Below, piece after piece: positions 1 to 5,237 of a DNA stretch of 5,237 bases (positions are counted from its first letter, which is position 1; every line of letters begins with the position of its first letter). The notes beneath the pieces were generated by a model. The model saw only the letters and a program-made list of their open reading frames with translations, did not search any database and was not told the DNA's origin. The DNA comes from Candidatus Omnitrophota bacterium (GTDB lineage Bacteria > Omnitrophota > Gorgyraeia > Tantalellales > Tantalellaceae). Location: assembly GCA_013204685.1 (NCBI GenBank), contig JABMSC010000098.1:1-5237 (forward strand), in the 5' to 3' direction. The position numbers and the translations under genes were made by a program.

Positions 1-16
1 GGAATTTCTAACGGGA
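1..16. repeat. Partial copy (right arm) of the dispersed palindromic repeat
   Basis: Positions 4-16 read ATTTCTAACGGGA. This is identical to the right arm of the two complete palindromes at the other end of the window (5008-5020 and 5221-5233). The left arm would lie before base 1, so the window probably opens inside a copy of the same family. A 13-base match alone is modest evidence. The flanking bases (GGA before, CAGG after) differ from the 3' copies, so only the palindrome core is shared. Confidence 0.55.
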
Positions 17-21
17 CAGGT

Positions 22-72
22 AGTTCGTAGTTAGGAGTCCGTAGACTTCAAAACGACGCCGAACCACGAACT
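22..72. repeat. Nested inverted repeat in the upstream non-coding region
   Basis: AGTTCGTAGTT (22-32) pairs with AACCACGAACT (62-72) at 10 of 11 positions, with one A-C mismatch. Inside it, GGAGTC (34-39) pairs with GACTTC (44-49) around a CGTA loop, using one G-T wobble. The phrase GAACTCTGAAC also occurs twice, at 68-78 and 121-131, on either side of the next hairpin. No reading frame fits here. It looks like repeat-derived intergenic DNA, and any RNA-level role is unproven. Confidence 0.4.
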
Positions 73-81
73 CTGAACCAC

Positions 82-118
82 GGCCCGTTACAAATTTCGG
101 AGAAATTTATAATGGGCC
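82..118. repeat. Strong hairpin, diverged relative of the CCC(A/G)TTA palindrome
   Basis: The left arm (82-98, beginning GGCCCGTTA) pairs with the right arm (102-118, ending TAATGGGCC) over 17 positions with a GGA loop. There are fifteen Watson-Crick pairs, one G-T pair (87/113) and one C-A mismatch (91/109). The CCCGTTA...TAATGGG ends and the AAATTTC/GAAATTT core resemble the palindromes at 4990-5020 and 5203-5233, so it is probably a family member. It ends 18 nt before the first start codon. If transcribed, it would form a stable structure just ahead of that gene. No T-tract follows on the + strand, so a terminator for an upstream gene is less likely. Confidence 0.65.
108..113 (+). promoter_or_regulatory. 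Possible -10 box (TATAAT)
   Basis: A perfect TATAAT lies at 108-113, 23 nt before the ATG of the first gene, where a promoter would give a very short leader. No -35 resembling TTGACA sits 16-18 bp upstream; that stretch is CCCGTTAC, inside the hairpin's left arm. The box overlaps the hairpin's right arm, so the match may be a by-product of the repeat. It is listed only because nothing else in the leader resembles a promoter. Confidence 0.2.
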
Positions 119-136
119 CTGAACTCTGAACTAATT

Positions 137-1591
137 ATGAAAGACATAACTGAATATTTAAGAGAGAAATATGGCCGGTGGGGATGGATGGGGCAGAGGG
201 CCTATGATGCAGAAGGGATAAACCGCATTCTGCCGCTTGACTTTATCATTTGCTGCGATTATGGAAATGATGTGCCTTATTTTTTTACCGAAGAAGATGT
301 ATTCTCTGTCGAAAAAAGAACGGGAGTTCGCAAAGACTGGTCCAATGAGGACCTGACCGACAGTCTTCGCGGGGCATTAGGACGTGAGATCTTTAAAAGA
401 TGGGATTCTTACGGAGAGGATATTAACCTTTTGTGTTATCGTTCTGTAGCCGCTTTAGAGAAGAGAGCATCCAGGCTGAAGATGCCACTCAGGATATATG
501 CTGTTCCGGAGAAAATAAAGAAACATTTCGATAACAAGATCCTGCTTGATAAAAATCTTGATAAGCTTTCCTTGCCGAGGATACCGGGCAAGGTGGATGT
601 TCTCGGGAAGCGCACTTTCAGTGATGTACGCAAAGAACTGTCACTCCCGTTTGTTATTCAATTCCCTTATGGTTCGAGCGGGAACTTTACATTTATTATA
701 AAAGAGGAGAAAGAATACAATCGCTTAAGAGTGAAATGGCCGGATCAGCCGGTTGTGATGCGCAAATATATTAACGGTTTTTCGTTAAATGTTAATGCGG
801 TAAATATAACGGGTGAGAACGGACATGAGACTATTTGTTCTTTTCCGTCTGTGCAGATAACGGGCTTGCGTGAATGCAGTAATTTCCAATCGGCATTCTG
901 CGGGAACGATTATACTGCAGCCCAGGACATTGATCCGGCAATGATAAGACAGGTGAAAAGTCACGTGCAGGCCATCGGGGCCTGGATGGCCTCTTCGGGT
1001 TTCAGGGGCGTGTTTGGAATGGATTTCGTCACAAAAAATGGAACCGTTTATCCGGTTGAGATAAATCCCAGATTCCAGAACTCGACTTCACTCCTCACCT
1101 CATTAAACGCCCGGGACTATTCCGCGGAAAGAACATCACTTTTCCTGCTTCACATAGCTGAGTTTCTGCAGGATAAAGATAAAGTTCTTAAGAAGTATCT
1201 TAAGGATATCAACAAAGAGGAACTTATGGATCCGGTCGAAGGCTGCCAGGTTATCCTTCACAACAAAATGCATAAAAGTGTTATTGCGGGAGATCTCTCT
1301 CCGGGCGTGTACCGCATGGAAAACGGGTCCCTGGAACCAGTGAAAAAAGGTGCATCATTTGACCTGCTTCAAGGAAAAGATGAAGTTCTGGTTACCTGCG
1401 GGATACCTAAACAGTATTCCGAGATAATACCGAATGCACCGGTCTGTAAGATCCAGTCAAAGAAAAGTTTATTAAATATATCTAGTAAGAAAAATTTATC
1501 TCAAGAAGCAAAAAAGATAGTAAAAAGCGTTTATAAGGAGCTCGCCTTAAAAGCGGCTAGCAGATCAGAACTTGTAGGCGCAAAAGGTTAA
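137..1591 (+). CDS. ATP-grasp domain protein, putative carboxylate-amine ligase of unknown substrate
   Basis: Probably a soluble enzyme that uses ATP to activate a carboxylate and join it to an amine or similar nucleophile. This is the family-level role; the substrate is not evident. Residues 1-125 look like a pre-ATP-grasp domain. The ATP-grasp fold follows: a DNK..LDKN..L..LPRIPG entry segment (132-151), a nucleotide loop VIQFPYGSSGNFTFII (173-188), a strand VVMRKYING (206-214), and the catalytic block GVFGMDF...VYPVEINPRFQ (291-314). In that block D296, E308, N310 and R312 fit the usual Mg-ATP ligands. Residues 365-440 form a small C-terminal domain, followed by a Lys/Ser-rich tail. The basic residue usual at the start of the nucleotide loop is Gln175. 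No signal peptide or membrane segment is seen. ATG 137 is the first start after an in-frame stop at 110-112, but it lacks a clear Shine-Dalgarno. It is first in the operon, 59 bp before the next gene. Confidence 0.85.
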   Translation: MKDITEYLREKYGRWGWMGQRAYDAEGINRILPLDFIICCDYGNDVPYFFTEEDVFSVEKRTGVRKDWSNEDLTDSLRGALGREIFKRWDSYGEDINLLCYRSVAALEKRASRLKMPLRIYAVPEKIKKHFDNKILLDKNLDKLSLPRIPGKVDVLGKRTFSDVRKELSLPFVIQFPYGSSGNFTFIIKEEKEYNRLRVKWPDQPVVMRKYINGFSLNVNAVNITGENGHETICSFPSVQITGLRECSNFQSAFCGNDYTAAQDIDPAMIRQVKSHVQAIGAWMASSGFRGVFGMDFVTKNGTVYPVEINPRFQNSTSLLTSLNARDYSAERTSLFLLHIAEFLQDKDKVLKKYLKDINKEELMDPVEGCQVILHNKMHKSVIAGDLSPGVYRMENGSLEPVKKGASFDLLQGKDEVLVTCGIPKQYSEIIPNAPVCKIQSKKSLLNISSKKNLSQEAKKIVKSVYKELALKAASRSELVGAKG

Positions 1592-1637
1592 TAGTCTGGT
1601 TGAAAACCCGGCACTTTGTCTGAAAAAGCAACAAACC

Positions 1638-1642
1638 AGGAG
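1638..1642 (+). promoter_or_regulatory. Ribosome binding site of the second gene
   Basis: AGGAG, extended to AGGAGAG, lies 8 nt before the ATG at 1651. It is the clearest Shine-Dalgarno in the window and fixes that start. It contrasts with the first gene, which has no comparable site. Confidence 0.75.
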
Positions 1643-1650
1643 AGACGAAA

Positions 1651-3225
1651 ATGATTGAGCGTGATCCGGTATATTACGTAACCGGTTATGACGGTGACGA
1701 TCCCAGTAAAGCTCCGTTCTACCTGAGGTCACTTGTTTTTGACGGAGAGGGTGGGGATTACAATACATCTCTTGTGGATAAGTTTAACGAATTCATTCAA
1801 AAGAAAAAGTTGTTTAGAGGATGTTCTTTAAAGCAAGACAAGACCCCTTCCGGCGTAGCACCGAAAAAGATCGTAGTTATAAATGCTTCGCACGATGATC
1901 TTCCAACCTCATATGAGACAGCGCGTATATTTGCTGACTATTGCAAAGAAAAGGGCCTCAAAGTGGAAGAAAAAGTTGTTAATAGCCGTGAAGAATTGAT
2001 GAAAGAAGTGGAAGAAGATCCTTCCAGCGTGCTTATTATGAGCCAGTGTGTAAATAAGGACGTTTACAATGTGAGCCTGGAGGAGGAACTTTCCGGGAGG
2101 GGGGTGGTTGTTGTTCCCGGAAAGGTTACAGCACCCGGAAGCATCTTTTCGGATAAGGACAGTACCTATAAGCTGCTCTCTGACAATGGGAAAATATGGG
2201 ATGAAGTTGCCAGATACAAAAAGATATTTGTTGACGGGAAAAGCGTTGAAGAAGTCGTAAGTGATATCCTTGCAGCTGTAGGTGAACTTGAAATGGAAAT
2301 TGGCGAAAGCACATTTTTCGTAAAACCCCATGAAGGCGGCGGCGGTCTGGGGGGTTTTCGTATAACAAAAACTGAAAACGGATATATAATTCCGGATCTA
2401 TCTAAAGTATCAGGGCATGAAGCCGAGGTTCATCCTACATTTATTAATTTTGACGAGAACGATGAAAAGAAACTAAAGGAGCTTCTCTGGATATACAGGC
2501 TCTTTGCAAGTGATGAAAAAATGGCAGCTAATTACATTCAAGTAAAGCTGGATATTCCGCCCGAGGATGATGAGGAAGCCTTAAAAGTTCTTAAGGATTA
2601 TCTTTTTGGAAGCGAGGAGAGGTGGAAGGCCAAATTGGCCGGGATGGTAATGAGCGCAGAAGAAGCCCATAAGCGGCTGGTCGGATCAATAAAGATATTT
2701 GAAAAGAAATTTAGCCGCAAATATACTCCTCTTGTAAATGAACATATTGATTTTGGTTTATGGGGGCTAAGGGCCCATTACAGATTAACTGATAAAGGCC
2801 CACTTCTGGAAACCATGTACCACAGGGTTTTTCAGCTCGGGTTTACCGCTGAAGGACTGGGATACGTAGGATCCGATAATATATCGAATAAGCAAACGGG
2901 GGATTTGGAAATAACAAGACTCGGCCCTATAAACAAAATAATGGTAGATTCGATCGGGGGAGAAGAAAAACTATTCGAGACACTTCTTAAGGGAGCAAAA
3001 GCTCTGGAGGAGCTATCAACGCTTGTTCCCGAGGAAGAATCCGGGCGGATCCCACTGCGCCTGCAGCTGGACCTTGCCACTATTTCACAGAGGATAGGCG
3101 AGGGGAACGCTGATACGGCGAGGGGTCTCTGTCTTGCTTCACGATGGACGGAATTTGAGAAGAACGCCAGGGCATGGCTTGAGGACAGTCTCAGGTATTA
3201 TGCGTGGAAGAAGGGGAAGGTATGA
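1651..3225 (+). CDS. Divergent ATP-grasp-like protein, function unknown
   Basis: I do not recognise a named family. The layout suggests a second ATP-grasp enzyme. Residues 1-60 form an N-terminal segment (VYYVTGYDGDDPSKAPFYL). Residues 72-165 look like a Rossmann-type pre-ATP-grasp domain (KKIVVINASHDDLPTSYETA). SIFSDKDSTYKLLSDNG (164-180) matches the segment that enters an ATP-grasp fold. TFFVKPHEGGGGLGGFRI (221-238) is a glycine-rich nucleotide loop with Lys225. Residues 265-360 are a charged, helix-rich stretch without an obvious counterpart in standard ATP-grasp proteins. NEHIDFGLWGLRAHYRL and GPLLETMYHRVFQLGF (363-398) sit where the metal-binding block should be, but with ETMYHR instead of ExN. 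About 110 further, mainly helical residues follow. No signal peptide or membrane span is seen. The stop TGA overlaps the cstA-like start (ATGA), so the two are probably translationally coupled. An inactive or regulatory ATP-grasp homologue is an alternative. Confidence 0.8.
   Translation: MIERDPVYYVTGYDGDDPSKAPFYLRSLVFDGEGGDYNTSLVDKFNEFIQKKKLFRGCSLKQDKTPSGVAPKKIVVINASHDDLPTSYETARIFADYCKEKGLKVEEKVVNSREELMKEVEEDPSSVLIMSQCVNKDVYNVSLEEELSGRGVVVVPGKVTAPGSIFSDKDSTYKLLSDNGKIWDEVARYKKIFVDGKSVEEVVSDILAAVGELEMEIGESTFFVKPHEGGGGLGGFRITKTENGYIIPDLSKVSGHEAEVHPTFINFDENDEKKLKELLWIYRLFASDEKMAANYIQVKLDIPPEDDEEALKVLKDYLFGSEERWKAKLAGMVMSAEEAHKRLVGSIKIFEKKFSRKYTPLVNEHIDFGLWGLRAHYRLTDKGPLLETMYHRVFQLGFTAEGLGYVGSDNISNKQTGDLEITRLGPINKIMVDSIGGEEKLFETLLKGAKALEELSTLVPEEESGRIPLRLQLDLATISQRIGEGNADTARGLCLASRWTEFEKNARAWLEDSLRYYAWKKGKV
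3209..3216 (+). promoter_or_regulatory. Ribosome binding site that decides the cstA-like start
   Basis: AGAAGGGG lies 5 nt before ATG 3222, inside the last codons of the preceding gene. It supports 3222 over the in-frame GTG at 3204. The GTG start would add six residues (VEEGEG when translated literally) before the hydrophobic N-terminus. Those residues are read from the Shine-Dalgarno region itself. Confidence 0.65.
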
Positions 3226-4931
3226 TCTCTGTACTGATCGTAGTAATTTCCATGATCATCTACATCGCAGCGTATAAGCTGTATGGGAACTTTATTGCAA
3301 AAAAGGTTTTTCATGCAAACACGGATAATCCTGTGCCCTCGGAAGAACTGAAGGATGATGTCGATTATGTTCCGACGAACAAAGAAGTTCTTTTCGGACA
3401 TCACTTTGCTTCAATTGCCGGGACGGGGCCGATTGTGGGGCCTGCCATCGCCGTAATATGGGGATGGGTTCCGGCACTGGTATGGATAATTCTGGGATCG
3501 ATCTTTGCAGGGGCCGTTCATGATTACGCCGCGTTTGTCATTTCAGTGCGAAATAAAGGCGTTTCCATAGGGGAGTTATCCAGACAGGTTATTAACCCGA
3601 GAGTAAGAATGCTTTTCCTGTTCATAATTCTTTTTGCGCTGTGGATAGTAGTAGCTATTTTTGGGATGGTTATGGCTGTGATCTTTAAGATGTATCCACA
3701 GGCTGTGTTTCCCGTATGGGTGCAGATTCCCATAGCCATGACGGTGGGGTATCTTGCGTATAAGCGAAAAATGAATATAACATTGCTATCCATAATTGCG
3801 GTCGTGCTTATGTATTTATCGATAATCATCGGCGTCAAGATGCCTTTAACGATGCCGTCACTCCTGGGTTTTAGCCCCATGAGCATATGGATCGCAATAC
3901 TTTTCATTTATGCTTACATTGCTTCTGTCTTGCCTGTCTGGAGTCTTCTGCAGCCGAGAGACTATGTGAATTCCCACCAGCTTATAATAGGACTTCTCTT
4001 AATAATGCTCGGTGTTTTCTTTGCAAGGCCGGAAATGGTAGCTCCGGCTATTCAGGTTGCTCCCAAGGGCGCGCCTCCGATACTCCCGTTCTTATTTATA
4101 ACGATCGCCTGCGGAGCTATATCGGGTTTTCACTCTCTGGTGAGTTCCGGTACAAGTTCCAAACAGCTTAGAAGTGAGGAAGATATTCACTTTATAGGTT
4201 ACGGCGGCATGCTGACAGAAGGGTTCCTGGGCATTCTTGTGGTCATTGCAGTTGCTGCCGGTATAGGCATGTATGTAAAGGGTTCTGATGGTGAAGTTTT
4301 AAGAGGAGTCGCTGCATGGGACCATCATTACTCCAGCTGGGAGGCGGCACAGGGGCTAACCGCGAAAGTCACAGCATTTGTTAACGGGGCTGCCAATATG
4401 ATAAGAGCGCTTGGTATTCCGCTGAAATACGGTCAGGCCGTTGTGGGAGTTTTAATTGCATCATTTGCGGGAACAACACTTGATACGGCTACCCGCATAC
4501 AGAGGTATGTTGTGACTGAGCTTGCCGTCGACTTTAAAATAAAACCTCTTCAGAACAGATACACGGCTACTTTCGTGGCGGTTTTTGCGGCTGCGGCTCT
4601 GGCATTTTCAGAAAGCAGCGGTAAGGGAGCCCTTCTTTTGTGGCCGCTTTTCGGAACGAGCAACCAGCTTCTTGCGGGCCTCGTACTTCTGGTCGCAACA
4701 GTTTATCTTATTAAAAAAGGTAAGGGCAGAGTATGGGCAACAGGTGTGCCCATGATTTTTATGATAATAACTTCCAGCTGGGCAATGGTAGTGAGCGTTA
4801 TTCATTTTTTCACCACAGGTTCTACATTGCGTTTTGTTGTTGGAACTATTTTGATGTTTCTTGAAGTGTGGATGATCTTTGAAGCGGTAATGTGCGTGAG
4901 GGGTTGGAAGTCAAAGCAAATAACAAAATAA
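3222..4931 (+). CDS. cstA: CstA-family membrane transporter (carbon starvation protein A-like)
   Basis: An inner-membrane carrier of the CstA/BtsT family, which in E. coli imports pyruvate and has been linked to peptide uptake; the substrate here is unknown. The 569 residues contain roughly 14-16 hydrophobic segments. Family hallmarks are the N-terminal helix followed by FHANTDNPVPSEELKDDVDYVPT (30-52), GHHFASIAGTGPIVGPAIA (59-77), WGWVPALVWIILGSIFAGAVHDY (80-102), LLQPRDYVNS (242-251), SGFHSLVSSGTSSKQL (301-316), GYGGMLTEG (326-334), FAGTTLDTATRIQRYV (415-430) and LFGTSNQLLAG (476-486). It is clearly shorter than the roughly 700-residue E. coli CstA and resembles the compact members found in many bacteria and archaea. 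ATG 3222 is preferred: it overlaps the upstream stop (ATGA), has a good ribosome binding site, and gives a clean hydrophobic N-terminus. Last gene of the operon; the stop is 5 bp before a terminator-like hairpin. No BtsS/BtsR-type two-component genes are present in the window. Confidence 0.93.
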   Translation: MISVLIVVISMIIYIAAYKLYGNFIAKKVFHANTDNPVPSEELKDDVDYVPTNKEVLFGHHFASIAGTGPIVGPAIAVIWGWVPALVWIILGSIFAGAVHDYAAFVISVRNKGVSIGELSRQVINPRVRMLFLFIILFALWIVVAIFGMVMAVIFKMYPQAVFPVWVQIPIAMTVGYLAYKRKMNITLLSIIAVVLMYLSIIIGVKMPLTMPSLLGFSPMSIWIAILFIYAYIASVLPVWSLLQPRDYVNSHQLIIGLLLIMLGVFFARPEMVAPAIQVAPKGAPPILPFLFITIACGAISGFHSLVSSGTSSKQLRSEEDIHFIGYGGMLTEGFLGILVVIAVAAGIGMYVKGSDGEVLRGVAAWDHHYSSWEAAQGLTAKVTAFVNGAANMIRALGIPLKYGQAVVGVLIASFAGTTLDTATRIQRYVVTELAVDFKIKPLQNRYTATFVAVFAAAALAFSESSGKGALLLWPLFGTSNQLLAGLVLLVATVYLIKKGKGRVWATGVPMIFMIITSSWAMVVSVIHFFTTGSTLRFVVGTILMFLEVWMIFEAVMCVRGWKSKQITK

Positions 4932-4936
4932 AAAGG

Positions 4937-4970
4937 TGTCATTCCCGCATAAGCGGGGATGACATATTTT
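4937..4970 (+). terminator. Probable rho-independent terminator, REP-like palindrome
   Basis: TGTCATTCCCGC (4937-4948) pairs with GCGGGGATGACA (4953-4964) over 12 positions, one a T-G wobble, around an ATAA loop. TATTTT follows at 4965-4970. It begins 5 bp after the cstA-like stop. On the opposite strand the same stem is followed by CCTTTTTATTTTG, so it could also stop transcription arriving from the right. The TCATTCCCGC...GCGGG.ATGA form is a palindrome type dispersed in many bacterial genomes, so it may be a captured repeat acting as a terminator. Confidence 0.75.
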
Positions 4971-4983
4971 GATGTTATCCGCT

Positions 4984-5024
4984 AAGGAGTCCCATTAGAA
5001 ATTAATTATTTCTAACGGGATGCA
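4984..5024. repeat. 41-bp palindromic repeat, copy 1
   Basis: Identical over 41 bp to 5197-5237, starting AAGGAGTCCC and ending GGGATGCA. The core is an inverted repeat with 13-bp arms (4990-5002 and 5008-5020), a TAATT loop and one A-C mismatch (4994/5016) on the + strand. On the - strand that mismatch becomes a G-U wobble in RNA. No T-tract follows on either strand, so termination is not the likely role. On the - strand it translates as MHPVRNN-stop, a peptide ending I associate with repeat-derived false proteins. Confidence 0.9.
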
Positions 5025-5101
5025 TGTAAGTTATATTTGCGAATTTACGGGAAAGGGAGCCTAATGTGCGCGCCCGTAGCTGGATGAGACTATAACTTAC
5101 A
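5025..5101. repeat. Dyad unit A, 77 bp with perfect 11-bp inverted ends
   Basis: TGTAAGTTATA (5025-5035) is the exact reverse complement of TATAACTTACA (5091-5101). Inside, TACGGG (5046-5051) pairs with CCCGTA (5073-5078), giving a two-stem fold with a GC-rich loop. It begins directly after the first 41-bp repeat. A hand alignment with unit B gives about two-thirds identity with one gap. The size is tRNA-like, but there is no TTCRA T-arm, D-arm or anticodon pattern. It is either a small non-autonomous repeat or a structured RNA; the sequence does not decide which. Confidence 0.65.
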
Positions 5102-5114
5102 GAGCGATAGCGAA

Positions 5115-5190
5115 TGTAAGTTATACAGTCGAATTTATGCGAGGGTAAGCTAAATTGCGCACTTCGAGAGGAATGAGCAAATAACTTACG
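5115..5190. repeat. Dyad unit B, 76-bp diverged copy of unit A
   Basis: TGTAAGTTAT (5115-5124) faces ATAACTTACG (5181-5190): nine perfect pairs plus a T-G end pair. It follows unit A after a 13-bp linker (5102-5114, GAGCGATAGCGAA). Best-conserved against A are the outer arms, CGAATTTA (5130-5137), the TTGCGC block near 5155-5160, and ATGAG (5173-5177). The inner TACGGG/CCCGTA stem of unit A is not kept base for base. Six bases (CGACAA) separate it from the second 41-bp repeat. Confidence 0.6.
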
Positions 5191-5196
5191 CGACAA

Positions 5197-5237
5197 AAGG
5201 AGTCCCATTAGAAATTAATTATTTCTAACGGGATGCA
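5197..5237. repeat. 41-bp palindromic repeat, copy 2
   Basis: Exact 41-bp copy of 4984-5024, in the same orientation and 213 bp downstream; arms are 5203-5215 and 5221-5233. The window ends at its last matching base, so the identity may extend further and more units may follow. With copy 1 it brackets the two dyad units, so the whole array 4984-5237 looks like one composite non-coding element. Confidence 0.9.

Noticed and set aside
1592..1650. Internal terminator or second promoter between the first two genes
   Set aside because: Only a 6-bp match (CTGGTT at 1596-1601 with AACCAG at 1634-1639) is present, with a 32-base loop and no T-tract. No convincing -35/-10 pair is seen, so the genes are treated as co-transcribed.
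1909..2331. Minus-strand 140-codon frame opposite the second ATP-grasp gene
   Set aside because: It lies wholly inside a better-supported + strand gene with recognisable motifs. Its product is Phe/His/Asn-rich and low in complexity, typical of antisense shadow frames.
3887..4171. Plus-strand 94-codon frame within the transporter gene
   Set aside because: It is a shifted frame inside the CstA coding region, which continues uninterrupted with family motifs on both sides. It shows no independent ribosome binding site or domain.
5025..5190. Two tRNA genes
   Set aside because: The 76-77 nt size and paired ends fit, but neither strand shows a GGTTCRANTCC-type T-arm, a D-arm with the expected spacing, or a clear anticodon stem. 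The terminal stems are longer than an acceptor stem.
5002..5208. Minus-strand 68-codon frame across the 3' repeat cluster
   Set aside because: It is read entirely from the two dyad units and the 41-bp repeats and ends in the repeat-encoded HPVRNN. It has no ribosome binding site or domain, and is best explained as translated repeat DNA.
4984..5237. CRISPR array
   Set aside because: There are only two direct repeats, 213 bp apart. The intervening DNA is itself repetitive and dyad-symmetric, with no uniform unique spacers, and no cas gene is in the window.
4984..5237. Integron attC sites or gene cassettes
   Set aside because: The unit lengths and imperfect dyads resemble attC, but the GTTRRRY/RYYYAAC core pair is not matched by either the 41-bp repeat or the dyad ends. 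There is no plausible cassette gene and no integrase.

Overview
The window is a bacterial three-gene operon, all on the + strand, with short repeats on both sides. It reads with the standard code and shows no plasmid or phage genes and no complete transposase. The palindromes at the edges belong to a CCC(A/G)TTAGAAAT...ATTTCTAACGGG family. From memory, such palindromes are very common in uncultivated lineages such as Candidatus Omnitrophota, where their translations give spurious 'PVRN' peptides. The organism call is therefore a low-confidence inference: an uncultivated bacterium with a repeat-rich genome, probably a metagenome assembly.

Layout: 1-136 is a non-coding leader. It holds the tail of a dispersed palindrome (4-16), a nested inverted repeat (22-72) and a strong 17-bp-stem hairpin (82-118) ending 18 nt before the first gene. 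137-1591 encodes a 484-residue ATP-grasp ligase-like protein. After a 59-bp gap with a good ribosome binding site, 1651-3225 encodes a second, divergent ATP-grasp-like protein of 524 residues. Its stop codon overlaps the start of the third gene in an ATGA junction. That gene (3222-4931) encodes a 569-residue CstA-family membrane transporter. A hairpin with T-rich flanks on both sides (4937-4970) closes the operon. 4984-5237 is non-coding: two identical 41-bp palindromic repeats 213 bp apart enclose two related 76-77 nt units, each bounded by TGTAAGTTAT...ATAACTTAC inverted arms.

Working together: CstA proteins import small carboxylates or peptides (pyruvate and peptides in E. coli). ATP-grasp enzymes typically activate a carboxylate as an acyl phosphate and join it to an amine or thiol. 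Two ATP-grasp proteins tightly linked to CstA suggest one pathway in which a peptide-like or carboxylate compound is built or modified in the cytoplasm and moved across the membrane. The substrates cannot be read from the sequence. This operon, and the paired dyad units in the 3' repeat cluster, are the most interesting parts of the window.
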